A stretch of DNA of 13,396 nt from Ruminococcus sp. AF41-9. GTDB taxonomy: Bacteria > Bacillota > Clostridia > Lachnospirales > Lachnospiraceae. The translations under genes were made by a program, and so were the position numbers. Shown piece by piece: positions 1 through 7,537 of the stretch. The notes beneath the pieces were generated by a model. It saw nothing but the letters and a program-made list of their open reading frames with translations. It did not search any database and was not told the origin of the DNA. Position 1 is the stretch's first letter. The number at the start of each line of letters is the position of its first letter. The stretch spans positions 1-13,396 of the forward strand of contig NZ_QUDO01000077.1 in NCBI RefSeq assembly GCF_003477525.1, read 5' to 3'.

Positions 1-4
1 AAAC

Positions 5-80
5 TGCTACGGTTATTGTAGCATATTGGGTAACAATTTACAAGGCTCCTCCCACCGCCTAAAGGCAGTGGGTTTCCGCC
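5..80 (+). mobile_element. Possible right-end remnant of an IS200/IS605-type element (two hairpins)
   Basis: Two stem-loops lie in tandem. The first pairs TGCTAC (5-10) with GTAGCA (18-23). The second pairs CCCAC plus GCC (51-59) with GGC plus GTGGG (64-72), around a short TAAA loop with one C/A mismatch. The second one, with its CTCCTCCCACC start and TGGGTTTCC continuation, resembles from memory the subterminal hairpin at the right end of IS200/IS605 and TnpB elements in Clostridia. No transposase is visible because the window begins here. It could instead be an intrinsic terminator of an upstream gene, but the run after the stem is only TTT. Identification is tentative. Confidence 0.4.
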
Positions 81-104
81 TATGACAAAGGAAGGGATTT
101 ATTT

Positions 105-3100
105 ATGAAGAATAAAACAGTGAAATTTTTATCAATTCTTCTCTCAGTGTGCATGCTGGGAACATCTTCCGCAGGTGCGGCAGAATTTTCCTCTGGGCCG
201 ATGGCAGTAGAGGAAGTTCCGGCACAGAACGAAATTCCGAATACAGAAACGTCAGATGCGGCAAATGCAGATACGCAGAGCAGGCAGGAAGATTCCTCTG
301 ATCAATCAGAAGCTCTTACAGATCAGGACAGCACAGAAAAAAGTGAAGAAGATGCATTTGACACCGGAGAAGAAACATTTTCTGATTCTGATGAAAACGA
401 AGTACAGGAATTTTCCGCAGAAGAGGAAATTCCGGAAGTAGAAGAGGAAGTAGTGGCAGGTCCTGTGGATACTACTCTGGAAGCCAGAATGAAAGACTCG
501 GCAGTGGAAGCAGATATAGAGGCAGACCCGAATGTAAAAACCACTTGTAACGTGTACACTGGAAACAGTGTGGAAGCACAGGATTATGATATGTATGGTC
601 ATCGTATCAGCTCTTATTTGACAACCAGTCCGGACGGCGGGCTGATGCGTGTTCAGGCAGGTGCAATTGATGATAAGGTTCTGGTAGAGTATTACGACAA
701 CTCCTATAACATTCAGCAGACAGTAACCGTTCCGCTTGCACTTCCTTTATTTGGTGCATTCTATGAGAGCAGCAATAACTATTATATTCTGACCGGGCAG
801 AATAATGACAGTCAGGATGATAACAAAGCAGTTTATTGTGTGACTAAATATTCCAAAGACTGGGAAGTGCAGGGTTCCTGTAGCCTTACCAGCAGTACGC
901 AGGGAATCAATACTGTACACCCGTTTGAAAATGGATCGGCGCGAATGACTATGAATGGAAATTATCTTTATGTGAGAACCTGCCGTACCATGTATGCAGT
1001 TGCCAGACAGAACCATCAGTCGAATCTTACATTTTCCATTGATACTTCCAATATGACTCTCGCAGATCATTATGGCAGTCCGCTTGGTACAAAGTATGGC
1101 TATGTTACCCATTCTTTCAACCAGTTTATTCAGGTTGACAATGGAAAACTTGTGGGGCTTGACCAGGGTGACAGCCATCCGAGAGCGCTTGTGCTTCTGA
1201 AGTATCCTTCGGATTTAAGCGGAGGTAAGTTTGCACCAAAATCACAGGAAAATGGCTGCGAAGAAATTCACTTTATGGATTTTACAAAAGGACAGGACAA
1301 CTATACTGCAGCTTCTGTAGGTGGATTTGAATATTCAGATTCTTCATATCTGACAGCAGGAAACTATGACAGTGACGGAATGTATTCTTCCCGAAATGTC
1401 TTCGTAGCTTCTGTACCAAAATCAGGTACAACACCTACGGTAAAGTATTTTACCAATTATTCTGGTGAAGACAGTGCATCCACACCATATCTGATCAAGA
1501 CAGGAAGCAACCAGTTTATGCTGATGTGGTCGAATCGTGGAACGGTTTACTATACTGTACTGGACGGAAATGGAAATCAGGTGGGAAATACCTACAGTAT
1601 GACCGGAAATCTTTCAGACTGTGCGCCTTCTGTTATCAATGGAAAGCTGATCTGGTATACCTGGCATGATAACGCAAATGTATTTTATGAGATTAATCTG
1701 TCATCTCTTTCCGCAACACGTGCAGTGAAGATCGTCAATGGCCATCAGTATGTTTACGGAAAAGTGAATGATGGCAGAGTCACCAGAAAGTGCAAGATTT
1801 GTAATCAGGATCTGGGAAGTGTATTAGTTCCAACAGGAATAGGCAGAGTTTCTTATAAAAAAGGAAATTCCAAACGTGCACTGGAATCAGGACAGGAATT
1901 TTCTGCCGGACAGAGCTATGAAATAGAATGGGAAACGCAGCATGAGAACTGGAGCAGTGATTTAGAGGCTCTGGATGACTGCGTAGTCAGCAGTTCTGAT
2001 GAAAGTATCTTATCTGTAAAACAGACAGATGAGAATCATGCAGTGATCACAACGAAAAAATCAGGAAAGGTAACTCTGACGATCGCTCCCAAATATAATC
2101 CGGAAGCAGCCTTAAATATTAATCTTTATATCGATATGCATTTGCTGGATAATAATGGATATAAAATCACATTTTCTCCTTATAGTTTCACTTACAATGG
2201 TAAGGAACAGAAGCCAAAAACAGTTCTCCAGATTCTTTCAGGAGGTAAATGGCAGGATCTTCAGGAAGGAAAAGATTATACAGTCAGCTATGACGGTGAC
2301 TTCACCAATGCAGGAACACATACAGCTACTGTAACAGGAATCGGCAGTTATACGGGAACTTTAAAGAATAACTTTACGATCAATCAGAAAAGGTTAAAAG
2401 ACGGATGCACAGTTACGCTGGCGAAGGATTCTGTCAGCTATAATGGCAAGGAACAGAAACCAGATTTCATAGTTAAGGACGGCGACAGGACACTGGTTCC
2501 GGATAAAGATTATACGGTTACATACAGAAACAACATAAATGTAGGTACCGCTACAGCAACAATCAGCGGAACCGGAAATTATACAAGCTATGTCACAACC
2601 ACTTTCAGAATCACTCCGGCTCCGACTGAAAAACCGGGCAAACCAGACCAACCAGAGAAGCCGGATCAACCGGAGAAACCGGACAAACCAGAGAAATCAA
2701 ATATCAGCAAGTGCACAGTAACGCTTTCAGCAACGTCTTTCAAATATGATGGGAAAGAGAAGAAACCATCCGTAACAGTAAAAAATAGAACAAAAGTCCT
2801 CACTGCAGGAACCGATTACACAGTCAGCTACAGCGACAACATAAAAGCCGGAACAGCTAAAGTCGTGATCACCGGAAAGGGAAACTATACCGGAAGTGTA
2901 ACCAAAACATTCAAGATTGTAGAAGAGACGAAAGGAAACGATGACATCAGCAATGCTTATGTGCTTCTTTCGAAAAATTATTACGTGTATGATGGAGAAG
3001 AACACAAGCCGACAGTTACCCATGTATATGTAAACAATAAACTGGTCGATCCGAAGAATTACACTGTTACATATTCCAAAGATCTTGTAAATGCAGGAGA

Positions 3101-4913
3101 ACCGGAGATAACAATTACCGGAACAGGAAGCTTCACCGGAACCTGCAAGACTACATTTACCATTGCACCCCGTGAATTTTTAAACTGTACAGTCATAGAT
3201 CCGGAGGGACCATTTTACTATTATGAAGGAACTGCTTATACACCTAAATATGTAGTCAAAGACGGAGATAAAACTCTGGTAGAGGGAAAAGACTACAAAG
3301 TTACCTATAAATATAACGATAAGCCGGGACATTCCTGGAATACGATCGAGGGTATGGGAAACTACAGAAATGATGTGATTCAGAGACAGTTTTACATCAT
3401 TCCGCCGCTCTTAAGTGAATGCGTGGCATCTCTGGAGCAGGATCCGGTCATTTATGAGGGGCATCCGGTAGAACCGAATATCATCGTAAAATTCGGAGAA
3501 AAAACACTGAAACTGAATCAGGATTATACAGTCAGTTATGTGGGAAATGACGGACCTGGTACAGCAATCGCATATATTAACGGAAAAGGAACTTACAATG
3601 GTCTTATCATTCTGAATTTTACGATTAAAAAAGCAAATGCCAAAACAAAAGATCTCAGTAAAGCAAAAGTCACGATTTCCGGCGATGCAATACACTATGA
3701 AAAAAGAGTCGAAATGCCACAGGTAACTGTAGAGCTGGATGGAAAAGTTCTGACTAAGTCTGTAGATTTTATTGTAACATTCAGAGGCAGTGTCGGAGCC
3801 AAAACCGGAACTCTTATCATTACCGGAAAGGGCGACTATACGGGCGTGATCGAAAAGCCGGTTAATGTTGTTTATAAAGATACAAATACAGAACAGCCCA
3901 AAGACATCAGCGGCTACACAGTGGGAATCGGAGGAGATACTTTTACCTATACCGGCTTTGAAATTAAACCAAAAGTTCAGGTTTCATCAGAAACAGAAAC
4001 TCTGAAAGAAGGAACCGATTATACCGTTTCCTATAAAAATAACATTGAAGTTGGCACAGCAACAGCTGTTGTAAAAGGAAAAGGAAATTATACAGGCACC
4101 CTGACAATTACTTTTAAGATCGTGAAAAAATCCCAGGATGATGGAAATAAAGATAAGATTTCTGTCGGAAAATGCGACTTTATTGTTATGGATGATGAAG
4201 AAACCTACGATGGTACTGCACACAAACCGGATGTAATCGTTGCCTGGCTGGAGAATAAACTGATAGAAGGAACCGATTATACCTTATCCTACAGCAATAA
4301 TGTAAATGCCGGAACTGCAAAAGTGACCATCACTGGTATAGGAAAATATACCGGATCTGTTACCACAAGTTTCGAAATCAAACCGGCTTCTCCTGAAATT
4401 CAGGCCAAAAACAAGACTGTAGATATGGGTAGCGGAAAACAGAATATCATGGAGAATGTCCGGACAGATGCGAAGATAACCTGCATCTCTGATGCTCCTG
4501 GCATCGTAGAAATCTCCGGCTATAAATTTATTCCAAAGAAACCGGGAAAAGCTACGATTATTATCACTACAACAGGGGAAAAGAATTATTTTTCAATGGA
4601 TTTGGTCAGACTTACAATCACAGTACGTCCGATTAATACACAGAAACTCACCCTGAAATCCAGCGCCAGAGGAAAAATGACAGTCTCCTGGAGTACCGCG
4701 AAATCTGTCAGCGGGTATGAAATCCAGTACAGCAGATCAAAGAAAATGAAAAATGCACAGTCTCTGACAATCAAAGGAAAAACCACACAGGTAACCCTTA
4801 AGAATCTGGCTAAGAAAAAAAAATACTATGTACGCATCCGTACTTATAAAACAACCAACGGTAAAAAATACTATTCCACATGGAGCACCGTAAAAACTGT
4901 TAAAGTGAAATAA
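105..4913 (+). CDS. Large secreted surface protein: propeller-like domain, nine YTG-type repeats, FN3 C-terminus
   Basis: This 1602-residue protein starts at ATG 105, 8 bases after a purine-rich ribosome site (GGAAGGG). Residues 1-25 form a signal peptide (KNKTVK, hydrophobic core, AGA cleavage box). Residues 27-130 are acidic and low in complexity. Residues about 138-545 are beta-rich and look like a WD- or propeller-type fold. A degenerate H-Y...CKIC motif lies near 545-575, with only one CxxC pair. Nine repeats of about 80 residues follow (about 686-1429), each with Y-x-G...KP, DYTVSY and TGxGxYTG signatures; repeats 5 and 7 are the most divergent. A Pro/Lys/Glu linker separates repeats 2 and 3. 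A bacterial Ig-like segment (about 1430-1508) and a fibronectin III domain (about 1510-1602) end the protein. There is no LPXTG motif, SLH domain or catalytic motif, so it is probably released or held non-covalently. An adhesive or scaffold role is inferred. No promoter is visible downstream of position 1. Confidence 0.9.
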   Translation: MKNKTVKFLSILLSVCMLGTSSAGAAEFSSGPMAVEEVPAQNEIPNTETSDAANADTQSRQEDSSDQSEALTDQDSTEKSEEDAFDTGEETFSDSDENEVQEFSAEEEIPEVEEEVVAGPVDTTLEARMKDSAVEADIEADPNVKTTCNVYTGNSVEAQDYDMYGHRISSYLTTSPDGGLMRVQAGAIDDKVLVEYYDNSYNIQQTVTVPLALPLFGAFYESSNNYYILTGQNNDSQDDNKAVYCVTKYSKDWEVQGSCSLTSSTQGINTVHPFENGSARMTMNGNYLYVRTCRTMYAVARQNHQSNLTFSIDTSNMTLADHYGSPLGTKYGYVTHSFNQFIQVDNGKLVGLDQGDSHPRALVLLKYPSDLSGGKFAPKSQENGCEEIHFMDFTKGQDNYTAASVGGFEYSDSSYLTAGNYDSDGMYSSRNVFVASVPKSGTTPTVKYFTNYSGEDSASTPYLIKTGSNQFMLMWSNRGTVYYTVLDGNGNQVGNTYSMTGNLSDCAPSVINGKLIWYTWHDNANVFYEINLSSLSATRAVKIVNGHQYVYGKVNDGRVTRKCKICNQDLGSVLVPTGIGRVSYKKGNSKRALESGQEFSAGQSYEIEWETQHENWSSDLEALDDCVVSSSDESILSVKQTDENHAVITTKKSGKVTLTIAPKYNPEAALNINLYIDMHLLDNNGYKITFSPYSFTYNGKEQKPKTVLQILSGGKWQDLQEGKDYTVSYDGDFTNAGTHTATVTGIGSYTGTLKNNFTINQKRLKDGCTVTLAKDSVSYNGKEQKPDFIVKDGDRTLVPDKDYTVTYRNNINVGTATATISGTGNYTSYVTTTFRITPAPTEKPGKPDQPEKPDQPEKPDKPEKSNISKCTVTLSATSFKYDGKEKKPSVTVKNRTKVLTAGTDYTVSYSDNIKAGTAKVVITGKGNYTGSVTKTFKIVEETKGNDDISNAYVLLSKNYYVYDGEEHKPTVTHVYVNNKLVDPKNYTVTYSKDLVNAGEPEITITGTGSFTGTCKTTFTIAPREFLNCTVIDPEGPFYYYEGTAYTPKYVVKDGDKTLVEGKDYKVTYKYNDKPGHSWNTIEGMGNYRNDVIQRQFYIIPPLLSECVASLEQDPVIYEGHPVEPNIIVKFGEKTLKLNQDYTVSYVGNDGPGTAIAYINGKGTYNGLIILNFTIKKANAKTKDLSKAKVTISGDAIHYEKRVEMPQVTVELDGKVLTKSVDFIVTFRGSVGAKTGTLIITGKGDYTGVIEKPVNVVYKDTNTEQPKDISGYTVGIGGDTFTYTGFEIKPKVQVSSETETLKEGTDYTVSYKNNIEVGTATAVVKGKGNYTGTLTITFKIVKKSQDDGNKDKISVGKCDFIVMDDEETYDGTAHKPDVIVAWLENKLIEGTDYTLSYSNNVNAGTAKVTITGIGKYTGSVTTSFEIKPASPEIQAKNKTVDMGSGKQNIMENVRTDAKITCISDAPGIVEISGYKFIPKKPGKATIIITTTGEKNYFSMDLVRLTITVRPINTQKLTLKSSARGKMTVSWSTAKSVSGYEIQYSRSKKMKNAQSLTIKGKTTQVTLKNLAKKKKYYVRIRTYKTTNGKKYYSTWSTVKTVKVK
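2644..2697 (+). repeat. In-gene tandem repeat encoding a PEKPDQ linker
   Basis: The DNA between the second and third surface repeats holds about three imperfect 18-base units encoding PEKPDQ or PEKPDK. It makes a proline-rich, charged, probably extended linker. Tandem units like this can change copy number by slippage. Confidence 0.6.
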
Positions 4914-4929
4914 CGGATGCAGACAGTAA

Positions 4930-5157
4930 TTATTTAGTTGTATTTGTCTGACTGTTCTGTTCCGGTATAAATTCCATAATATCGGAAATCTCACAGTTGA
5001 TAACCTGACACAGCGTATTCAGAGTGGTAGTCGTGATCGGTCTGCCGCTTCTGAGGCGCTGGATCGTGTCAGGAAGGATTCCATGCCGGTTGATCAAAGC
5101 ATACGTGCTGATCTGACGATCGGCAATGGTTTTCCAGAATGGTTCATAAGAAATCAT
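4930..5157 (-). CDS. Small Cro/C1-type (XRE, HTH_26-like) transcriptional regulator
   Basis: The 75-residue protein begins MISYEPFW. A helix-turn-helix spans about residues 16-38 (ISTYALINRHGI then PDTIQRLRSG), and the conserved tail LCQVINCEISDIMEFIP follows. This is the single-domain family of small Cro/C1-like regulators found throughout Firmicutes. I chose ATG 5157 over the in-frame GTG at 5166 because that GTG overlaps the ribosome site GAGGTG, which sits 6 bases before the ATG. The gene is convergent with the large surface-protein gene, with only 16 bases between their stops. Its upstream region carries two matching palindromes that may be its own operators. Target genes are unknown. 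Confidence 0.85.
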   Translation of the reverse strand: MISYEPFWKTIADRQISTYALINRHGILPDTIQRLRSGRPITTTTLNTLCQVINCEISDIMEFIPEQNSQTNTTK

Positions 5158-5181
5158 AGCATTCACCTCAATATAATAGAA

Positions 5182-5223
5182 ATGTTAACATGATTCTTAT
5201 TACCTATATGTATGTTTAAACAT
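5182..5223. promoter_or_regulatory. Two palindromes with ATGTT/AACAT half sites, candidate operators
   Basis: ATGTTAACAT (5182-5191) and ATGTTTAAACAT (5212-5223) are both perfect palindromes. They share the half site ATGTT...AACAT, and their centres are 31 bp apart, about three DNA turns. They lie 25-66 bp upstream of the start codon of the small Cro/C1-type regulator. Autoregulatory binding is an inference. No convincing sigma-A promoter was found in this AT-rich stretch, and nothing else was recognised between 5224 and 5342. Confidence 0.5.
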
Positions 5224-5342
5224 CTATTTTATGAAACACAAAAAAACAGAAAAGATATTCAAAACATAAAAATATAAGAAGAGATATTTGTGATACAGCC
5301 TGTAAATATATTGATATAAATCAAGCGGATCAGAAATAAAAG

Positions 5343-5404
5343 AAAAACTCTGGCATCCTGAAACATTGTTCAGTCTAAAAAATTTCTGGATGTTCAGAGT
5401 TTTT
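5343..5404. terminator. Long bidirectional intrinsic terminator hairpin
   Basis: AAAAACTCTG (5343-5352) pairs perfectly with CAGAGTTTTT (5395-5404). The stem continues inward with CATCC/GGATG and GAAA/TTTC, interrupted by a small bulge and one T-T mismatch, to a 19-base loop. Runs of T follow on both strands. It isolates the sigma-factor region from the regulator on its left. No gene obviously ends at it on either strand, so its client transcript is unclear. Confidence 0.65.
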
Positions 5405-5508
5405 TGCAAAATATAAAACTTTTTCCGCTTTTCATTTGTCAGTTTAGTGAAAGGAGAAAAATTTCTATTTTTACAAAAAACTTTATTTATATGGGAGGAA
5501 CTGCAAAT

Positions 5509-5631
5509 GTGGAAATGAGCAAATTTATGAAGTGGTTTGTGAGTCTGCTGCAAAGAGAAAGGGGATATACACAAATGTCAAAGAAAGATAAAGAGCAGAT
5601 ATATCTGAAAACTGTCAAACAAAAGAAATAA
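5509..5631 (+). CDS. Possible small ORF upstream of the sigma-factor gene
   Basis: A GTG at 5509 lies 9 bases after GGGAGGA (5493-5499) and opens a 40-residue basic peptide containing MKWFVSLLQRERGY and ending in KTVKQKK. An internal ATG at 5575 also has a ribosome-like AAAGGGG 10 bases upstream and would give an 18-residue product. I do not recognise the sequence. It ends 94 bases before the sigma-factor gene, which has its own promoter. Two ribosome-like sites in such a short stretch suggest some translation, but the peptide may be spurious. Confidence 0.35.
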   Translation: MEMSKFMKWFVSLLQRERGYTQMSKKDKEQIYLKTVKQKK

Positions 5632-5659
5632 CAGAAAGACAATACCAAAAAATAAACTG

Positions 5660-5688
5660 TTGAATCGGAATGTTAAAAAATCTATAAT
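5660..5688 (+). promoter_or_regulatory. Sigma-A promoter of the membrane-linked sigma-factor gene
   Basis: TTGAAT (5660-5665), a 17-bp spacer and a perfect TATAAT (5683-5688) form a good housekeeping promoter. Transcription would start near 5695. This places the alternative TTG start at 5660 upstream of the transcript and supports the ATG at 5726. Confidence 0.7.
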
Positions 5689-5725
5689 AAAAACGACACT
5701 GATAAAGAAGGAGAAATCTATACAA

Positions 5726-7411
5726 ATGAATTACAAACAGGCTGTGGAAGCAGCACTTCAGGGAAATGCGGATGCGTTTTCAGCACTTTATGAATCAACG
5801 CAGAACAATATGTATTATCTGGCCTTGAAATATATGAAAAATCCGGATGATGCGAAAGATGTTCTTCAGGATGCCTATATAAAAGCATGGCAGTCATTGC
5901 CGACATTGAAAGATCCGGAACATTTTCCGGCATGGCTTGGAAGAATCGTGGCAAATACCGCCAAAAATATGCTTGTAAAGAAAAAAACGGACCTGTTTTC
6001 GGACCTGGAAAAGGAAAATGAGGACGGAGATGAGTTCGTTTTCCAGATAGAAGATGAAAATACATCGTATCAGCCGGAACTGAATTATACACAAAAAGAA
6101 ACACAGATTCTGGTGAGAGAACTGATTGACAGTCTTTCCGATGAACAGAGATTCTGCATCCTGATGTATCATCTGGAAGGGCAGAGTATCAAAGAAATTG
6201 CGGAGACATTGGATGTATCTGAAAATACGGTAAAATCCAGACTTAATTACGGAAGAAAAGCCTTAAAGAACAAAGCAGAAGAACTGAAAAAGAAAGGATA
6301 CCAGCTCTACAGTATTGCTCCACTGCCACTCTTACTGTACCTGCTCCGCAGCGAAAGCAAGTCTCCTGCATTTACGCATGCAGCCAAAACAGTTATGCTT
6401 TCCAGAAAAGAAACCATTATGCAGCATGCAGGACAAAGTGTGCAGCTTTATAAGAATAATAACGGAAATGGAAGCGACAACGCCGGAAACGGTAATAATA
6501 ACCGGAACGACAAAGGAAAAAATGTTTCCGGAACAGTTGCGAAATCAGCCGGTACAGCAGCAAAGCATTCCTTCTTGGCAAGCACAGCAGGAAAAACAGT
6601 TCTGGGTATAGCAGCAGGGCTTATTATCGGAGGAGGCGGTGCAGCAGGTGTAATATACCTGCATGATACTTTAACAGCGGTACCGGTAACTCAATATGAA
6701 CCAGAGGGAAATGAAACAGAACAGACAACAGAGGAAGAAGCTTCCCGAAATACTGCGGATATTACAGAAACCCCACAGGCAGAGACGAATCAGGAAGAAG
6801 AGACGCAGGCAGAAGCAACACCGACACCGGAACCGTCTCCAACACCGGAATTGTCTCCGACACAGGAACCATCCCCGACGCCGGAACCAACAGAAGGTGA
6901 GTCGGATTCGGTTACGGCAGCTTACCAGGCTGTTCTTGAGCAGATTGCGGCAGCTCAGCCGGAAACAGAGTTCAGTGAGGAACTTGGAGAAGCACAATAT
7001 TCTCTGGAAGGAACGCCAGTCTATACATTATATGATATGAACCAGGATGGAACAGACGAGCTGATCGTGGGACAGGGATTTTACGAAAGCAGTCCGATTG
7101 GGGAAATGGTTTATCGTGTGTATACCTGTGAAAATGATGGCTCCGGATACCAGGCAAAAAAAGTCAGCGGAACCTGGGGCGATAACTGTTCTATTTTCCG
7201 TGCTCCGGATGGAAATGGACTGTATTCTTATTATTTTTCGAGAGGAACTGGAAAAGAAAGCTACACACGGATCACGATTCAGGACGGAACAATCGTAACA
7301 GAACTTACAGATTATGAGACACTGATGGGCTCAGAGGAATCCAATTCATTTTATGAGCAGTACCACCTGAACATGACAGACGTCTCTGATCTGAGCGCAC
7401 TGGGAAATTGA
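5726..7411 (+). CDS. ECF-type sigma factor fused to a transmembrane segment and extracytoplasmic domain
   Basis: The 561-residue product starts at ATG 5726 after AAGGAG (12-base gap). Residues about 18-88 are sigma-70 region 2 (ALYESTQNNMYYLALKYM, AKDVLQDAYIKAW, FPAWLGRIVANTAKN). Residues about 135-190 are region 4 with its helix-turn-helix (SIKEIAETLDVSENTVKSRL). A hydrophobic patch, IAPLPLLLYLL, follows, then a basic Asn/Gly-rich linker. One transmembrane helix spans about 291-312 (TVLGIAAGLIIGGGG). A TPTPEP-rich wall-spanning-like stretch (about 364-392) leads to a C-terminal domain from about 394 with a DMNQDGTDEL loop (437-446) resembling EF-hand or FG-GAP calcium sites. An ordinary ECF sigma factor is under 200 residues. 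The layout suggests a sigma factor carrying its own external sensor. Release by proteolysis is inferred, and the ligand is unknown. No anti-sigma gene is adjacent. Confidence 0.88.
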   Translation: MNYKQAVEAALQGNADAFSALYESTQNNMYYLALKYMKNPDDAKDVLQDAYIKAWQSLPTLKDPEHFPAWLGRIVANTAKNMLVKKKTDLFSDLEKENEDGDEFVFQIEDENTSYQPELNYTQKETQILVRELIDSLSDEQRFCILMYHLEGQSIKEIAETLDVSENTVKSRLNYGRKALKNKAEELKKKGYQLYSIAPLPLLLYLLRSESKSPAFTHAAKTVMLSRKETIMQHAGQSVQLYKNNNGNGSDNAGNGNNNRNDKGKNVSGTVAKSAGTAAKHSFLASTAGKTVLGIAAGLIIGGGGAAGVIYLHDTLTAVPVTQYEPEGNETEQTTEEEASRNTADITETPQAETNQEEETQAEATPTPEPSPTPELSPTQEPSPTPEPTEGESDSVTAAYQAVLEQIAAAQPETEFSEELGEAQYSLEGTPVYTLYDMNQDGTDELIVGQGFYESSPIGEMVYRVYTCENDGSGYQAKKVSGTWGDNCSIFRAPDGNGLYSYYFSRGTGKESYTRITIQDGTIVTELTDYETLMGSEESNSFYEQYHLNMTDVSDLSALGN

Positions 7412-7444
7412 TGTTTCTGTTCTGAGTGCACTGGAAAATTGGTG
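7390..7444 (+). repeat. 24-base direct duplication across the sigma-factor stop codon
   Basis: Bases 7390-7413 and 7421-7444 match at 21 of 24 positions and are 31 bases apart. The first copy encodes the last residues (LSALGN) and the stop of the sigma-factor gene; the second lies just beyond. It looks like a small local duplication that left a fossil of the gene's end in the intergenic space. Confidence 0.55.
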
Positions 7445-7459
7445 AGAATGGATATTGTA

Positions 7460-7488
7460 TTGACCATAAAATCATGTAGCAGTACAAT
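7460..7488 (+). promoter_or_regulatory. Sigma-A promoter for the tandem secreted-protein genes
   Basis: TTGACC (7460-7465), a 17-bp spacer and TACAAT (7483-7488) match the housekeeping consensus at 10 of 12 positions. Transcription would start near 7495, giving an untranslated leader of about 43 bases. A 7-bp inverted repeat (TATTGTA 7453-7459, TACAATA 7483-7489) overlaps the -10 and could be an operator or chance. Confidence 0.7.
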
Positions 7489-7537
7489 AATCTTACAAAA
7501 AATACTCAGAGATGAGTGAGAAAGGGAGAAAAAGTTT

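Noticed and set aside
747..1178. Long minus-strand frame inside the surface-protein gene
   Set aside because: It is a shadow of the real gene with no ribosome site and an implausible composition, as are the other minus-strand frames between 306 and 4994.
2200..4390. CRISPR-like or DNA-level direct repeats in the surface-protein gene
   Set aside because: The repeats are protein domains in frame with diverged codons and no constant spacers.
5660..5725. N-terminal extension of the sigma factor starting at TTG 5660
   Set aside because: The TTG forms the -35 box of the likely promoter, and AAGGAG precedes the ATG at 5726 instead.
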